64,000 nt of DNA, taken from assembly GCA_029204225.1 (NCBI GenBank), contig MU832658.1, forward strand, positions 1 through 64,000. Reading direction: 5' to 3'. The position numbers were made by a program, and so were the translations under genes. The DNA is from Diphasiastrum complanatum (lineage: Eukaryota; Streptophyta; Lycopodiopsida; Lycopodiales; Lycopodiaceae). Shown here piece by piece: positions 24,861 to 36,885 of the stretch. Within the stretch, counting starts at the first letter, position 1. Every line of letters starts with the position of its first letter. The notes beneath the pieces are model-generated. The model searched no databases. It worked only from the letters and a program-made list of their open reading frames with translations, and was not told the DNA's origin.

Positions 24861-25640
24861 TTGACCACATTTGAAAATCTCCCAATATACCCATGCATGC
24901 ACCACCTTTGACATTTTGAAATATCTTTCATGACACATTGGATCTTTCTCAAACAAGCACTTCTCTTATACCAGTGTGAAGTAGTTGCAAGGTGCAACAT
25001 AAATCCAAACTTTGTTCTAGAAACACTAAAGAACTAGTCATGCAACTCTCCACCCTAGCACAAAGCTCAATTTAAACTCAATCTAGGTTAAGTTGTAGTA
25101 ATGTCCCATGTAATATCAGGTGGTTGTTGCTCCTTTGTATTATACATACATCTTAGCATCTCCCATACCATAACCTAGTCCGCGTGTTGAGTTTGCACAT
25201 TGATGGCAACCAATGATAGTTGCCTCCATCCATTGATTGTGCACATAACTCATTAGGCAAGAAATGTGAAACATAACATGGAAGAAAAGCAGCAATGAAT
25301 AAGCACATGTAAACATTTTTTTTCTCGTTGAGATCACACATCATGATGTTGAACACCAAAACGTGGACAAACTGAGAGAGAATGTGAGTGAAAAAAAGAG
25401 AAGGGGGGCGAGGGACACAAAATAGTGAGGCTTTTAACTGAGACATAATATGATGGCCACTCAATATTATGCCAAGGAATGCCACATGGCTTGGGGAGTG
25501 CCACTCAATAATATGATGGCCTTTGTGCCACCTAGGCCAAGCACAAACCAGGCTTTGGGCATGAGAATATCCTCCCCGTGTCTTGCTAAAATTCATGTAC
25601 TAGCACATGCTAAGGCAATATGTAGTTGGTAATGGCCATT
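24861..25640. other. Unassigned
   Basis: No coding or terminal-repeat signal. The words CCACTCAATATTATG/CCACTCAATAATATG repeat at about 25456 and 25502. Confidence 0.4.
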
Positions 25641-25644
25641 GGGA

Positions 25645-25734
25645 GGGCCATTACCATAAATAATCTGGGACCTGTATAGCGAGTGCCAGAGGCCATGAGT
25701 TGCCCGAAGACCGGATTATTTGTGGTAATGGTCC
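25645..25734. repeat. Imperfect inverted repeat (24-nt arms, 42-nt loop)
   Basis: Arms 25645-25668 and 25711-25734 pair over 24 positions with 3 mismatches (two would be G.U in RNA). The left arm can alternatively pair with GTAATGGCC at 25629-25637. It could be a MITE remnant or a hairpin RNA; nothing supports expression. Confidence 0.7.
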
Positions 25735-25809
25735 AACCAATCGACCTTTACCGCATGTAATTGACAGTTCGCCTAATTTTTTTCTTTGGCCCTCTGAACC
25801 AGCCATAGC

Positions 25810-25822
25810 CTCTCTCTCTCTT

Positions 25823-25879
<57 letters not shown>
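25810..25879. repeat. (CT)n microsatellite, about 70 bp
   Basis: CT repeat with one TTTCTT interruption. Confidence 0.97.
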
Positions 25880-25882
<3 letters not shown>

Positions 25883-26346
25883 ACTTTTGAATAAAATTTC
25901 TACCAACATACCTCATTTGCCAAGCACACACCAAAAATTTGAATAAAGTACATAGCCTTGGATGTGTTAGAAAACCTTCTAGTATTTCCCTTGGCATTTT
26001 CAAGAACATCCCAAAGCAAAAAATTGTGATAAAAGGCATCATGTCAAAAATGGCAGACACTCAATAAACATTTGTCATGCAACACATACACATTCATTCA
26101 TGCATGGGACAGCCAAGGACAATGTGCCACATAGCACATCCTAGAAGGTGCAGCCCAATATGGCAACCACCTAAATAATGCAACCACCTAAAAACAAACT
26201 TTCATTGAGGCATGACTAATAAGGACCTCCAGCACATACTTGTAGAATGGAATTATATTTTCTCCTGAAAAAGTTCAAGGCATGCTGCAAGCACGTATGA
26301 CATCAAATGTTTAAAGTAAATGGAGATGGCAAGAAGAGACATACAC

Positions 26347-26489
26347 GGAGCTGGGATAAACTTCACCGGTTTGCGCACATGAAGGAGTGTCACAGTTCCT
26401 TCCGATGACACCAAATGCTTTAGAGCCCATTTCACCGAACTTGTGCTCTTTTCTGTGCTCACCGCCACAACCACTTTGTTTGATTCCAT
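26347..26489 (-). CDS. First exon of a USP-domain protein
   Basis: ATG at 26489 opens MESNKVVVAVSTEKSTSSVK, then WALKHLVSSEGTVTLLHVRK and FIPAP: the beta1-alpha1-beta2 start of the universal stress protein fold as found at the N-terminus of plant USP-kinase/U-box proteins (pattern V.VAV...S..A.KWA..HL......V.LLHV). A donor-like GTGTATGT at 26346 ends the exon after the usual position of this intron. The frame is intact and codon composition is less AT-rich than around it. It fits as exon 1 of the minus-strand gene at 1-1502, at the cost of a 25-kb intron full of repeats. Alternatively both are relics of separate copies. Confidence 0.65.
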
Positions 26490-26559
26490 TACAACCTCAC
26501 GCTCTCTGATTCACACACTTAATGCTCACGATGCTGGAGAGTTGCTGGTAAGTGTGCTT

Positions 26560-27026
26560 GTATTCTGCTAATTGTGAAGCATCAGGTGAAATTTCACCAG
26601 AACCATCAAGCACAGATCAAGATTTAGTATCCTTCTCAGGTTCAATACGCTCAAAAGCTTCTAGCAGTCATCAAGACTTTTACTTTTGCAATTTCCTTAA
26701 CAAAGAAATCGATGATATAAGAAACTCAAAGGTTAGGATCATAGGTACAAATTGAACGCATGACTTTTCTCAAGAGACGAGGATCATATCTGAGAAATGA
26801 ACCGTACAGCCTCACTTCTGCACAGTTTTCTTCCAATGTTGTCGTTTTGAAAGGTAATCACAATGGTATATGCTCTTCAAGATTGCAAATCTCACAAATT
26901 CCGCTGGATGCAAACTATACCACCCGCATCTTCACCTGTGTCTCGCAAGCAAATTTGACACTGAATCCGAAGCAGAACCAGCCAGAGCTTGCTGTTAAGT
27001 GCAAGTTGGGGCGAGAACATTATTGA
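26560..27026 (+). CDS. Doubtful coding segments upstream of the USP exon
   Basis: Two adjacent plus-strand frames (26552-26755 and 26760-27026, different phases) have gene-like composition: SPEPSSTDQDLVSFSGS, then RNEPYSLTSAQFSSNVVVLKG and LTLNPKQNQPELAVKCK. No domain is recognised and no start or splice signals join them convincingly. The block is missing from the duplicate at 54500-55266. It may be part of an inserted gene fragment or promoter sequence. Confidence 0.25.
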
Positions 27027-27628
27027 ACTTTAATGTGATCTTGCAAAACCAAGAGAGTTTCCGGCACGATGTGAAAACCATCCTGCAGCGAAAAAGAAAG
27101 AAACCGCCTTAAATTGTGCAATCATGTACTCAACTTTCACATGCACCAGTCGAGAGTAAGAGAATTCGGGCCACAGAATCTGGATAAATTGCATCCGAGT
27201 TACGTAATGACGTTTATCAGGATACGATCGACAACATTGCTCATGTTAGACTAATCACAGCTCAAACATCTGATCTTTGTTGTAGATATCTGTCCTGAGG
27301 TGGGACATGAGCGAGAGCGACTGCGTGACCATTCGCCTGTTTTTCAGATTAAAAAGCAGAATACGCGTTTTGAAGGATCCAGTTTTTTCTTGAAGGATCC
27401 AGCGTGCACGTTAAAATTATCCATGCAATGGAATGCGTGACAATTTTGCTCGGTTGGGCTTTTTAAAAAAAATTACTTTCCAAATTTTTTTGGAAATCCG
27501 AACTTGACAGAATAGCTTCATGTGCCCAACCCAAAGTCTTGGTAATACGTACTAGTATCTGTGTGACTCGTTATAGGGCTAATTTTTTTTTTTTTGTGTT
27601 CTTTTGTCCAAGAAATGAAGAGAGAAAG

Positions 27629-27820
27629 GAATGCTCGGGAAACCGCATTTAAGTTATCCTCAAAAAACTTGCATTTTATAGAACTTCTTGGTCTTCTGAA
27701 GACTTTTACTCATAAAAAGTTATATATGCTTGTAAAAAAAATCGTCAAATATTTTATGATATCAGTTTTTGAGAAAATTTGCCGATTTCATTCCTATACT
27801 TTGCCAGGTTTCCCAAGCAC
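27629..27820 (-). mobile_element. hAT-type MITE, copy A
   Basis: About 192 bp with terminal inverted repeats ATGCTCGGGAAACC (left) and GGTTTCCCAAGCAC (right), flanked by AGAGAAAG at 27621-27628 and again at 27821-27828 (8-bp target duplication). The internal word CATTCCTATACTTTGC is the reverse complement of that in copies B and C, so it is inverted relative to them. It has no coding capacity. Confidence 0.8.
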
Positions 27821-28067
27821 AGAGAAAGGTTGAAAGATATTTATAATGTTCTTACTTGATAGGTGTGGACAATGGTCATTAGATTGGCTAGAGGGGAGAG
27901 CTTGTGAATCTTAGTTTGTTGACTAATGAGAACTTATGAGTTTTAAGAACTTCCTATTATACTTTCAATCTAGATTTTAGAGAATACAAATATACCAAGA
28001 TGAATGATGTTTAGGACGTGGGCAATATGTAGGTTATTTCTATTAGCTTTATGTTGAGTCTTCAAAG

Positions 28068-28260
28068 CAGTTCTCGCAAAACTAGCAAAGTATAGGAATG
28101 GAACCGACAAGTTTTCTCAAAAATTGATATTACACAATATTTGAGAATTTTTTATACAAGCATATATACAATTTATGAGTACAAGTCTTCAAAAAACTAA
28201 GAAGTTCTATAAAATGCAAATTTTTTAAGGATAACTCAAAAGATGTTTTTTGAACAATGC
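28068..28260 (+). mobile_element. hAT-type MITE, copy B
   Basis: Begins CAGTTCTCGCAAAAC and ends GTTTTTTGAACAATGC. The interior shares AGCAAAGTATAGGAATG and the CTTAAAAAACTGAGAAG-like block (CTTCAAAAAACTAAGAAG) with copy C. Target duplication is unclear (CTTCAAAG versus CTTTTAAA). Older than A and C. Confidence 0.65.
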
Positions 28261-28264
28261 TTTT

Positions 28265-29924
28265 AAATTTAAGACCACTTTGTTTATATAAGAAGATTCC
28301 AAAACTATAACTTCTACTAAGCCATCTAGTACCTATGAACTATATCAAATGATGCATGGACTTTTATGTGATAAGGAATGATACTCATAATATGCCAATG
28401 CTTAATACTGGTGAAACCTCCTTGGAGTTTCCCTCCAATGGTACTGGGAACTTCTCTCAAGTTTCCATTTGATATCTTGCATTTTTTTCATAGCATATCG
28501 GTTTTTAAAAAAAAATGTTCTATAAATGTGTGAAATCTTGTCCTCATCTTTTGTGATGGAAAACATTGGTGCCTTGCAAACCTCAATTGACATAAGTTGT
28601 TATGAATCTTCATTACACAACCCTACAATTTGAAGGTTTTTAAAGCATCAAAAGTTTCAAACTTGATTTCAAGAGGTGGAATTACAGTTGTAGGTGCTAC
28701 ATGTAGCTTATGCTAAAATTTGAATAAAAGTTGGGCACCCACAAGGTAGAATTTCACAATTTCAAAAAAAATTCTGGTGTCCTAAATTATTATGCCCAAA
28801 CATTGTAAGTCCAATATCTTATATTTTTCAAAATGGTTCTTGATGAAGGTTGCTTTCAAAATTAGACAACTCAAACTTGCCAACTCATATCTTCCAACAC
28901 ATGTTGATTAATATCCTTCAATTGACATGTATAGTTTGCTATACTTAATATGATAACAGCTTTGTTGATCTACGTTCAGATTTGTGTTGATATTGTTATG
29001 CTTTTCCTCATTCTGTCTGACTCTCTTGTTGCTCAATCTGGTAATCTGTTCTTAGCGAATTATTATTAGTCTAGCTATTGACGACTAATATTTAGTCTTG
29101 TCTTTCACGACTAATTCGCGACTGATTATCAGTCGAGCTCAGTCTAGCTCTTCACGAATCATTCACGACTAATAATTTGTCTAGTTGTTCACGACAAATT
29201 ATTCTTCTGATATTTTGTTACTTAATGTTTCGCTACGTAATCAGATCGACCGTAATGTCTATCACTAACGTTATGTTCGTTTCTGATAGGCGTAGTCATG
29301 ATTAGGGAAAGAGTAATATAGCTCATTCTACTGCGCACAAACACCTTCCGTTCGAGTTCATTTCTTGTTCGAGTTTCGACTTCGCTTCTTTTTGTGTTCG
29401 TTTTCTTTACGAGCTATTTTTGTTTCTCACACTCACACACCCTCTTTCTCCAACAAGTTTTTGCATTAATCCATGAGTTGAGCTAATGGTGCAAAATCTG
29501 TGATGGAATTTTTGTTCCCTGCACTTCATTTCAATTGCAAGAATATTCACATTTTGGACAACATACATGCTTCTACACAAGATACAATCATTTGAACATG
29601 CACAAATATGCCCATGTGAAGAATATAATTTCCTCTTGTGAAGAATCTTGAAAAAGAATTTACAACTTTGCATGTTCGAAAAGCTTATTGCCTTCAAGAG
29701 GAAGTGAATGAAAGAATATGAAGACATTATCAAACAAAATCATCACCTTGAATTTTCACATGATTGATTCACATTTTTATTGTTCCATTTTATACACATC
29801 ATACCCAATGGGATTGGTTAAGTTGGTTTTTTTATCCTTTCGACCAAATTGATCAACATGTAAATCAGTCTTGCTTAATGAAACTTCTAGAACATTCTTC
29901 CAAATTGGTCCAAAATGCGAGTCT
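28265..29924. other. Unassigned, includes a CACGACTAAT repeat patch
   Basis: No gene recognised. 29060-29215 holds five imperfect copies of a TTCACGACTAAT / TAGTCTAG word pair. The right end is the target-site flank of element W (AGTCT at 29920-29924). Confidence 0.4.
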
Positions 29925-30454
29925 TGTGAAAAATCCAGCAAATTCACACGTCTGGGGATCCACAAGAAATGTGTGAATGATCTTTACCATGCTTTGTGGT
30001 GGCACACAGATCACCTGTAGAGCAATCCTGCAATCTACCAACAGATTTGAGGCTAGAGCACAATCTAGAATGCTACAAATCAAAGCAATACTAATTCTTC
30101 ACAAATAGAGAGAATACATAAGCAAAATAATGTATGAAGAAGACACCAATCTCGAGTTAGAGAGAGAATGCAATTTCAAGCAAAATAGAATGAGATTCAA
30201 TTTTGACATTATGACATTACCAAAGCTTGATTCATCATTAGAAATGAATGAGAATCATATGTACATATATAGGAGAGCCAAAATTCATGGTACTACTTGC
30301 ATTCAATGCATTTCCTAAACCTAATCAAGTGTAAATTATTGCCATCATTGACACCTAACAGCTTGCATGCTGAAATTGCACCTAACTTCTACCTACTTTG
30401 TCCAAATGTCAATTTCTCAACTAGATATGTACAAAACTACATGCATGTGTCCAG
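29925..30454 (-). repeat. Element W 3' LTR, left part (interrupted)
   Basis: Starts TGTGAAAAATCCAGC at 29925 and matches the W LTR at 40906. Preceded by the TSD AGTCT. E1 inserted after TCCAG at 30450-30454; the LTR resumes at 36891. It keeps about 104 bp (about 30307-30410) that the other W LTR has lost between two TCAAT words. Confidence 0.9.
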
Positions 30455-31109
30455 TGTGAAAATTGTCAACATTTCCTAGCTAGTTTGAGACCTAAATTGG
30501 CTAAAATTGTAAATAGTTTTGGTTCTGGAGTTTTGCACGTGTGAACCAGGCCACAATGTTTTTATTTACTGTATTTTTTCAGTATGATGAAGTGTCAAAC
30601 TTCATACCCTTCAAAATGAGACCATTTTGATGTATTTTGGTCATATAAGCCATTTTTAGCTATTTTTCCTATATAGGGAATATCTAGGGTCAAGTACCTT
30701 CTAGAGAGAGGAGAGAGAGTCATCTTCCTCATCCATAAATAGTAGGGAAGTCGTGGAGAACAGGTTGGAGAAACCTTTTGTATGCTCCATTGAGATCAAT
30801 AGATCATTGTCATTGTTTCTTCCTCCATTGAGAGCATTGTTGTGTGTATTGTCTTCAAGCTATTGTGTATGATCTTAGGTGCTTTCCAAAAGTGGTAGGC
30901 TGATGTATTATGGACTGTATAATGCTATTTTGGGCCGCACTTGATGTTTATGGAAGTTTCCATTTGTGATAAATGCTTTTTGATCAAGTTCTTTGCATTC
31001 TAGGTAGCATAGAATGTGTTGCCAATTCCTAGCTTATGTAGTTTGGAGTGCAAGCATTCAAGCCAATGATCTTGGAGTTTAGATCCACTTAGGATCTGTA
31101 TTTTTCACA
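30455..31109 (+). repeat. E1 5' LTR
   Basis: 655 bp. Carries GCACGTGTGAA (G-box core) at 30535 and the TATA-like TCCATAAATAG at about 30732, which could serve transcription start within the LTR. Differs from the 3' LTR at three sites (in the blocks GAGAGTCATC, AAGTCGTGG and GCTCCATT). Confidence 0.97.
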
Positions 31110-31127
31110 TGGTATCAGAGCTGGTTG
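31110..31127 (+). promoter_or_regulatory. E1 primer-binding site
   Basis: TGGTATCAGAGCTGGTTG immediately follows the LTR. TGGTATCAGAGC is complementary to the 3' end of plant initiator tRNA-Met. Confidence 0.95.
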
Positions 31128-32281
31128 GCTTCTATTTACAGTAAGTATTCCATTTTTGGTGATATTTGGATGTTTGATCAAGTTCTAGCATGATTTTGCA
31201 TTGCTTTGTTGATCAAATCTTACTAACCTTTGTTTTGTGAGTTGAACTTGTGGATCAAAAGCATATTTCAGGTCTATTGAAGATCAGAGGCTGAAAAGAA
31301 ACTATTTTGGATCAGATCATAACACCTAATCATTTGTGATTGTGAGGCTTGTGCATATTCAATACTAACAATGTTCTTTTCAATCCTATTGTTGACAATC
31401 TCCATTCTTGGATGAACACTCTCCTTAAGTGGATGAAACTTCTCCTTAAGTGGATGACAAATGCTCTTTTGAGTGAGTTGTAATTCTCCTAAAGGCTGAG
31501 CAAAGCTCCCATTTGGATGAAAGATCCCCTTTTTTGGGTGAACATATTGTAAGCTCCATTGTGAAGAGCATATTGTAAAGATTGTCATCAATTTTGGCAT
31601 AAATTTTGGTGTACTTTGTTGAGCATGTAAGTAACTCTCCTTATGTAATTTGATTGGAGCATTTGCTGGAAGGTGTTAACCATTATGCAAGTGTGTTTTC
31701 AGGTTCTTAACAGGTTGAGGAACATTCTCATGTGAAGTGATCTTAGATCTACATCTAAACACCAAGATTTGACAAGATAGTGAAGCTAGTCTTGTGATTC
31801 ACTAAGTGTGCTCATTCATTCACCTCTAAATCTTGTATTTATCACTTGCTGGAGTTTATAAACTTTTAGAAGTGTGGTTTACATGTGGTTTTACAGGTTG
31901 AATCAATATCTTAGTGTGTTGATCATATGTTGATCAAGTTTGTTCATTACTAGGTAATCTTGGCATCCTAGTTTTGGGTATTTTCTAAGAATGCAAGTAA
32001 CTCTTCACACCATAACTTGATTTGGTCACTTGCTGGAAAGTTTGAGAGCTTAAGCAAGAGTGTGTTCAGGTTGGTTTGATTTTGTAATCCATTCTTAGTG
32101 TGTGCAAAGTGTTGCATGTGTTTCAATCTTCCTTTCTATGCTTGGAAACCATCTAGGTTCAAGATAGAAGTGTTTTAGGGTCCTAAATCTTCATAGATCT
32201 CTTTATCTATCATTTGTTGAGAGAAAAGTGAGTGCTAAGTGCTTTAGGACAGAACCTAAAAGTTGAAGAAACATTAGAATC
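31128..32281 (+). other. E1 leader (untranslated), with 21-bp tandem repeats
   Basis: Long leader between PBS and gag start. At 31410-31460 there are two full and one partial copies of GGATGAACACTCTCCTTAAGT. Q's leader is closely homologous but has one more copy. Expected to hold packaging signals; none can be pinpointed. Confidence 0.7.
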
Positions 32282-35200
32282 ATGGTTTCCAATGGTGGGA
32301 TCATGCTAGAGTCTAGTGAAAGGTTGAGTTCATCAAACTACTCTACTTGGAAAGTGAGGATGGAGTCCTTACTTGAGTTGAATGAACTCATGGACATAGT
32401 TGCAGAAATTGAAGAGAGACCTCTCACACTTCAAGAGCAACAAAGGTTTGATAAGAAGGCCAAAAGGGCTCTTCATATCATTAAAATGAATGTTACAAAT
32501 GAACTTCTCAAGGAAGTTGGAAAGTGTCAAAGTGCAAGTGAGGCATGGAATGCCTTAAAGAAGCTCTTTGAATCAAAGTCCACATCTAGGGTATTGACCC
32601 TAAGGAGACAAATATTTTCTAGTAGGCAAAGAGAGGGTAAAAGTGCTCATGCATTTATCTTGAGAGTTAAGTCCCTAAGTGATGATTTAGCATGCATTGA
32701 TGAGAACATAAAAGATGGTGAAATAGTCCAAGTTATGTTGAATGGTTTGCTAAATGAACATGCTAACCTTGTGCAAAGTTTTGCCATTCAAAGAGTCTTG
32801 CCAAGTGTGGTTGACTTGCAAGAAATCTTATTGGCTGAAGAACATAGGTTGCAATCAAAGCTTGATGGTGCATCCTTGCAAGGTGGAGGTGAAGAGGCTT
32901 TCTTCACAAAAGGCAAATTCAAGGGCAAAGGTAAAGGCAAAGGGAAATGGTCCAAAGGTGGTAACTTTGATCATGATGATCACTCTTCCTCTTCCTCTTC
33001 TACTAAGAACAATAAGTCAAAGTTCAAGTGCTTTTATTGTGGGATAAAAGGTCATTTTGCAAATGAATGTTATAAGAAGAAAAGAGAGCAAGGAGAGAGG
33101 CAAGGAAATCTTACAATAGATGAGGAAGAACATAACACATGTGAATCACTTGTTATGACTTCAAGTTTGTTAGCCAACATAGATGATAATGATCCTTGGT
33201 GGATTGATAGTGGAGCCTCATCTCACATGACAAGACATAAGGAATACTTTACATCCTTATTGTCTTATGAGGGAGAAGGTAACATCATCTACACTGCAAA
33301 TGATGGTCAATGTGACATCAAAGGCATAGGCACTATTCCTATTTCCCTTTCAACAAATAGGAAAGCAAATCTTGAAAATGTTTTGTACATTCCTTCAATC
33401 ACTAAGAATTTGCTTAGTGTAAGTCAAATGATTGACAAAGGACTTGATGTGGAGTTCATTGGAGATGCATGTTTGATAAGTAAATGTGGATCCTTGATTG
33501 CTCAAGGTAGGAGGCATGGTAAACTTTTCAAGCTTGATGCATGTGTGATCTCTAATCATGAAGGATGTATGGATAGGGAGCAATTGACAAACCAAGAAGT
33601 TTGGCACAAGAGGTTGGGCCATCCCAACTTCAAATCTTTGGAGGTAATGGCAAAGAAAGAGCTTGTTCTTGGTCTCCCTAAAAGTCTTGTTGCAAACAAT
33701 AGTGTTTGTGAACATTGTGCCTTGTCCAAATCTCATAGACTTGCTTATTCTAGATCTACTTCTAGATCTAAAGAAGCTTTTCAACTTGTGCATTCTGATA
33801 TTCATTCTTCTAGTACAACTAGCAATGGTGGGGCAAAGATGTATGCAACTTTCATTGATGACTTTAGTAGGTATACTTGGATCTATCTTCTTAAAAGTAA
33901 GGATGAAGTGTTTGCTGCATTTGTCAAGTTCAAGAATGAAATGGAAAACCAATTCAATACAAAGATCAAATGCTTAAGATCTGATAATGGAGGGGAATAC
34001 ACCTCAAATAGGTTCAAAGATTTTTGTATAGCACATGGGATTAAGAGGGAGATGTCTAGTCCTAGGACTCCACAACAGAATGGAGTGGCCGAGAGGAAGA
34101 ATAGAACCCTTTGTGAATGTGCCAAGGCAATGAGACTACATGCTAATCTTGCTAAGTCTTTTTGGGGGGAAGCTTTAGCATGTGCTAACTATCTATGTAA
34201 TAGATGGACAAGTGCTTCCTTGGATGGTAAAACTCCTCATGAGGTTCTTTATGGTAGAAGGCCGAGTGTCAAGCATTGTAGGATCTTTGGATGTACATGT
34301 TTTGTCAATATCACACTTGATGATAGAACTAAAGAAGATCCTTCATCAAAGAAGGGTGTGTTTGTTGGCTATAGTGAAGTAAGCAAGGCTTACAAAGTGT
34401 ACATTCCTTCTACAAAGAAAGTTGTCATAAGTAGGGATGTCATCTTTCATGAAGAGAATGTTTCCAATGTTGTTGATGTTGATGTTGATGTGCCTACTAA
34501 TCATCATGATGTGCAAGATGTCTTGGATGAAGATGGAGATGCCACTCCAAAGCAAACTTCAAGGAAGACTCAAAGGCAAAGGGCTAAGCCATCAAGGCTA
34601 ACCTATGATGAAAAAAGAAAGCAAGTGGTGGACAACTCTAACTTTGCTTTTCTTACCTCTTTTGATGAACCAACTTGTGTAGGTGAAGCAATTCAAAAGA
34701 AGGAATGGATCCAAGCCATGGATCATGAGCATCAAGCACTCATCAAAAGCAACACATGGAGGTTGGTAAAGCTTCCAAAGGACAAGAAGGCAATTGGTTG
34801 TAAGTGGATCTTCAAGATCAAGACAAATCAAGATGGATCAATCAACAAGTACAAGGCAAGGTTGGTGGCAAAGGGGTATGCTCAAGAATATGGTATTGAC
34901 TATGATGAGACCTTTGCACCCGTGGCAAAGATGGTAACTATTCGAATCCTAATCTCTCTTGCAACTCTTTATGATTGGGATATGTGGCAAATGGATGTTA
35001 CTAATGCCTTCTTGAATGGTGATCTTGAAGAAGATATTTACATGGAGCAACCCGAGGGCTATGTTTCACATGATGAGCCTAATCATGTGTGCTATCTCCA
35101 AAAGAGTTTGTATGGGCTAAAGCAAGCACCAAGGAGTTGGTATGCTAAGCTCAATTTCTTCTAACTTTCTCAAAACTTTGTTATGAGTGAGTATGATCAT

Positions 35201-36235
35201 TCTCTCTACTTTAGATTGAATGAAAATGATATCACTTTACTTTTGATCTATGTTGATGACATTATCTTAAGTGGTGGTAACAATCTAGATATAGATGAAA
35301 TCAAGATGGCACTCAAAAGAGAGTTTGAAATTCAAGATCTTGGTAAACTTCATTATATCTTAGGAATAGAGATTATTAGAACTTCTAAATCTACATTCAT
35401 ATGTCAAGAAAAGTATGTTAACTCTATTCTAAAAAGGTTTCATATGGAAGATTGTAAAGTTGTTTCTACTCCTATGGAATCAAATGTAAAGCTAACTACA
35501 AGAAGTAATGAAAGATCCTTCAAGGACATTACTCTCTATAGAAAGCTAATAGGATCTCTTATATGGTTAACCATCACAAGACCTGATCTAAGCTTTGTGG
35601 TTGGTAAACTAAGTCAATTTATGCAAGATCCTAGTGAGGCTCATTGGAAGCTAGGAAAGAGAGTACTTAGATACATCTCGGGATCTAGAGATTTTGGCAT
35701 CTTGTATGGAGGTACTACACCTAACCTTTGTGGATTTTCAGATTCAGATTTTGCAGGTGATCAAATGGATAGGAAGTCAACAAGTGCCTTTGCAATCTAT
35801 CTTGGAGATGGAGTGGTCTCATGGCTATCAAAGAAGCAACCAACTATCTCTCTATCTTCCACTGAAGCCGAGTACAAGGCATTAACAACATGCACCAAGG
35901 AGATTCTTTGGATCAAGAGGATGTTATTGGATCTTCACTTGCTGGAACCAGAGAAGACTCCAATCATACTTTGTGATAACCTTTCATCCCAAAGCTTGGC
36001 AAGCAATCCTGTTTTTCATGCAAGGAGCAAGCACATTGAGATTGCTCACCATTTTGTGAGAGATCAAGTCATTGCCAAAGAGGTGGAGCTTCAACATGTC
36101 TCTTCAAAGGAGTGTGTGGCTGATATCTTCACCAAACCATTGGGAAAGGACCTATATTTAATGCATAGATCTAATCTTGGAATGTGCTCAAAGACTATGT
36201 TGAAACTAGCATCCAATGTTGAAGAGGGAGTGTGA
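32282..36235 (+). CDS. E1 gag-pol polyprotein (one in-frame stop)
   Basis: One frame of 1317 codons, read from ATG at 32282 to TGA at 36233 inside the 3' LTR, interrupted by TAA at 35162. Domain order: UBN2-type gag (SNYSTWKVRMESLLELNE near residue 20); CCHC knuckle CFYCGIKGHFANEC near 249; aspartic protease WWIDSGASSHMT near 308; pre-integrase zinc region (HKRLGH, CEHCALSK) near 440-485; integrase with D506, D568, E604 (35 residues between the last two, canonical DD35E); RT with KARLVAKG, TNAFLNGDLEEDIYMEQ, YGLKQAPR and YVDD at 35249-35260; RNase H with GFSDSDFAG, STEAEY and CDN motifs. Gene order PR-IN-RT-RH makes it Ty1/copia. The stop falls inside RT between YGLKQAPR and YVDD; downstream frame and motifs are intact. 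Confidence 0.95.
36218..36230 (+). promoter_or_regulatory. E1 polypurine tract
   Basis: TTGAAGAGGGAG directly abuts the 3' LTR start TGTGAAAATT; it overlaps the last codons of pol. Confidence 0.9.
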
Positions 36236-36885
36236 AAATTGTCAACATTTCCTAGCTAGTTTGAGACCTAAATTGGCTAAAATTGTAAATAGTTTTGGTT
36301 CTGGAGTTTTGCACGTGTGAACCAGGCCACAATGTTTTTATTTACTGTATTTTTTCAGTATGATGAAGTGTCAAACTTCATACCCTTCAAAATGAGACCA
36401 TTTTGATGTATTTTGGTCATATAAGCCATTTTTAGCTATTTTTCCTATATAGGGAATATCTAGGGTCAAGTACCTTCTAGAGAGAGGAGAGAGAGACATC
36501 TTCCTCATCCATAAATAGTAGGGAAGTTGTGGAGAACAGGTTGGAGAAACCTTTTGTATGCTTCATTGAGATCAATAGATCATTGTCATTGTTTCTTCCT
36601 CCATTGAGAGCATTGTTGTGTGTATTGTCTTCAAGCTATTGTGTATGATCTTAGGTGCTTTCCAAAAGTGGTAGGCTGATGTATTATGGACTGTATAATG
36701 CTATTTTGGGCCGCACTTGATGTTTATGGAAGTTTCCATTTGTGATAAATGCTTTTTGATCAAGTTCTTTGCATTCTAGGTAGCATAGAATGTGTTGCCA
36801 ATTCCTAGCTTATGTAGTTTGGAGTGCAAGCATTCAAGCCAATGATCTTGGAGTTTAGATCCACTTAGGATCTGTATTTTTCACA
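36231..36885 (+). repeat. E1 3' LTR
   Basis: 655 bp, three substitutions from the 5' LTR, followed by the TSD copy TCCAG. Confidence 0.97.

Larger units (their letters stand above)
26221..27262. repeat. Duplicated block, copy 1 (5' end of the USP gene)
   Basis: Matches 54500-55266 in the same orientation: GGACCTCCA..., ATGGAATTATATT.TCTCCT, CATCAAATGTTTAAA at the left; GCATCCGA.TTACGTA.TGACGTT and CGATCGACA.CATT.CTCATGT.AGACTAAT at the right. Copy 1 has about 500 bp (about 26560-27070) absent from copy 2, and lacks copy 2's MITE. Confidence 0.8.
30455..36885 (+). mobile_element. E1: nearly intact Ty1/copia retrotransposon, 6431 bp
   Basis: Full architecture: 655-bp LTRs with TG...CA ends, TSD TCCAG at 30450-30454 and 36886-36890, initiator-Met PBS, 1.15-kb leader, one gag-pol frame, polypurine tract. 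The two LTRs differ by three substitutions and no indels, so insertion was recent. It lies inside the LTR of W, so it is younger than W. The only visible coding defect is a TAA at 35162-35164. Confidence 0.97.

Noticed and set aside
29060-29215. CRISPR-like array
   Set aside because: Repeat words are short, irregular and without spacers of constant length; the genome is a plant's.
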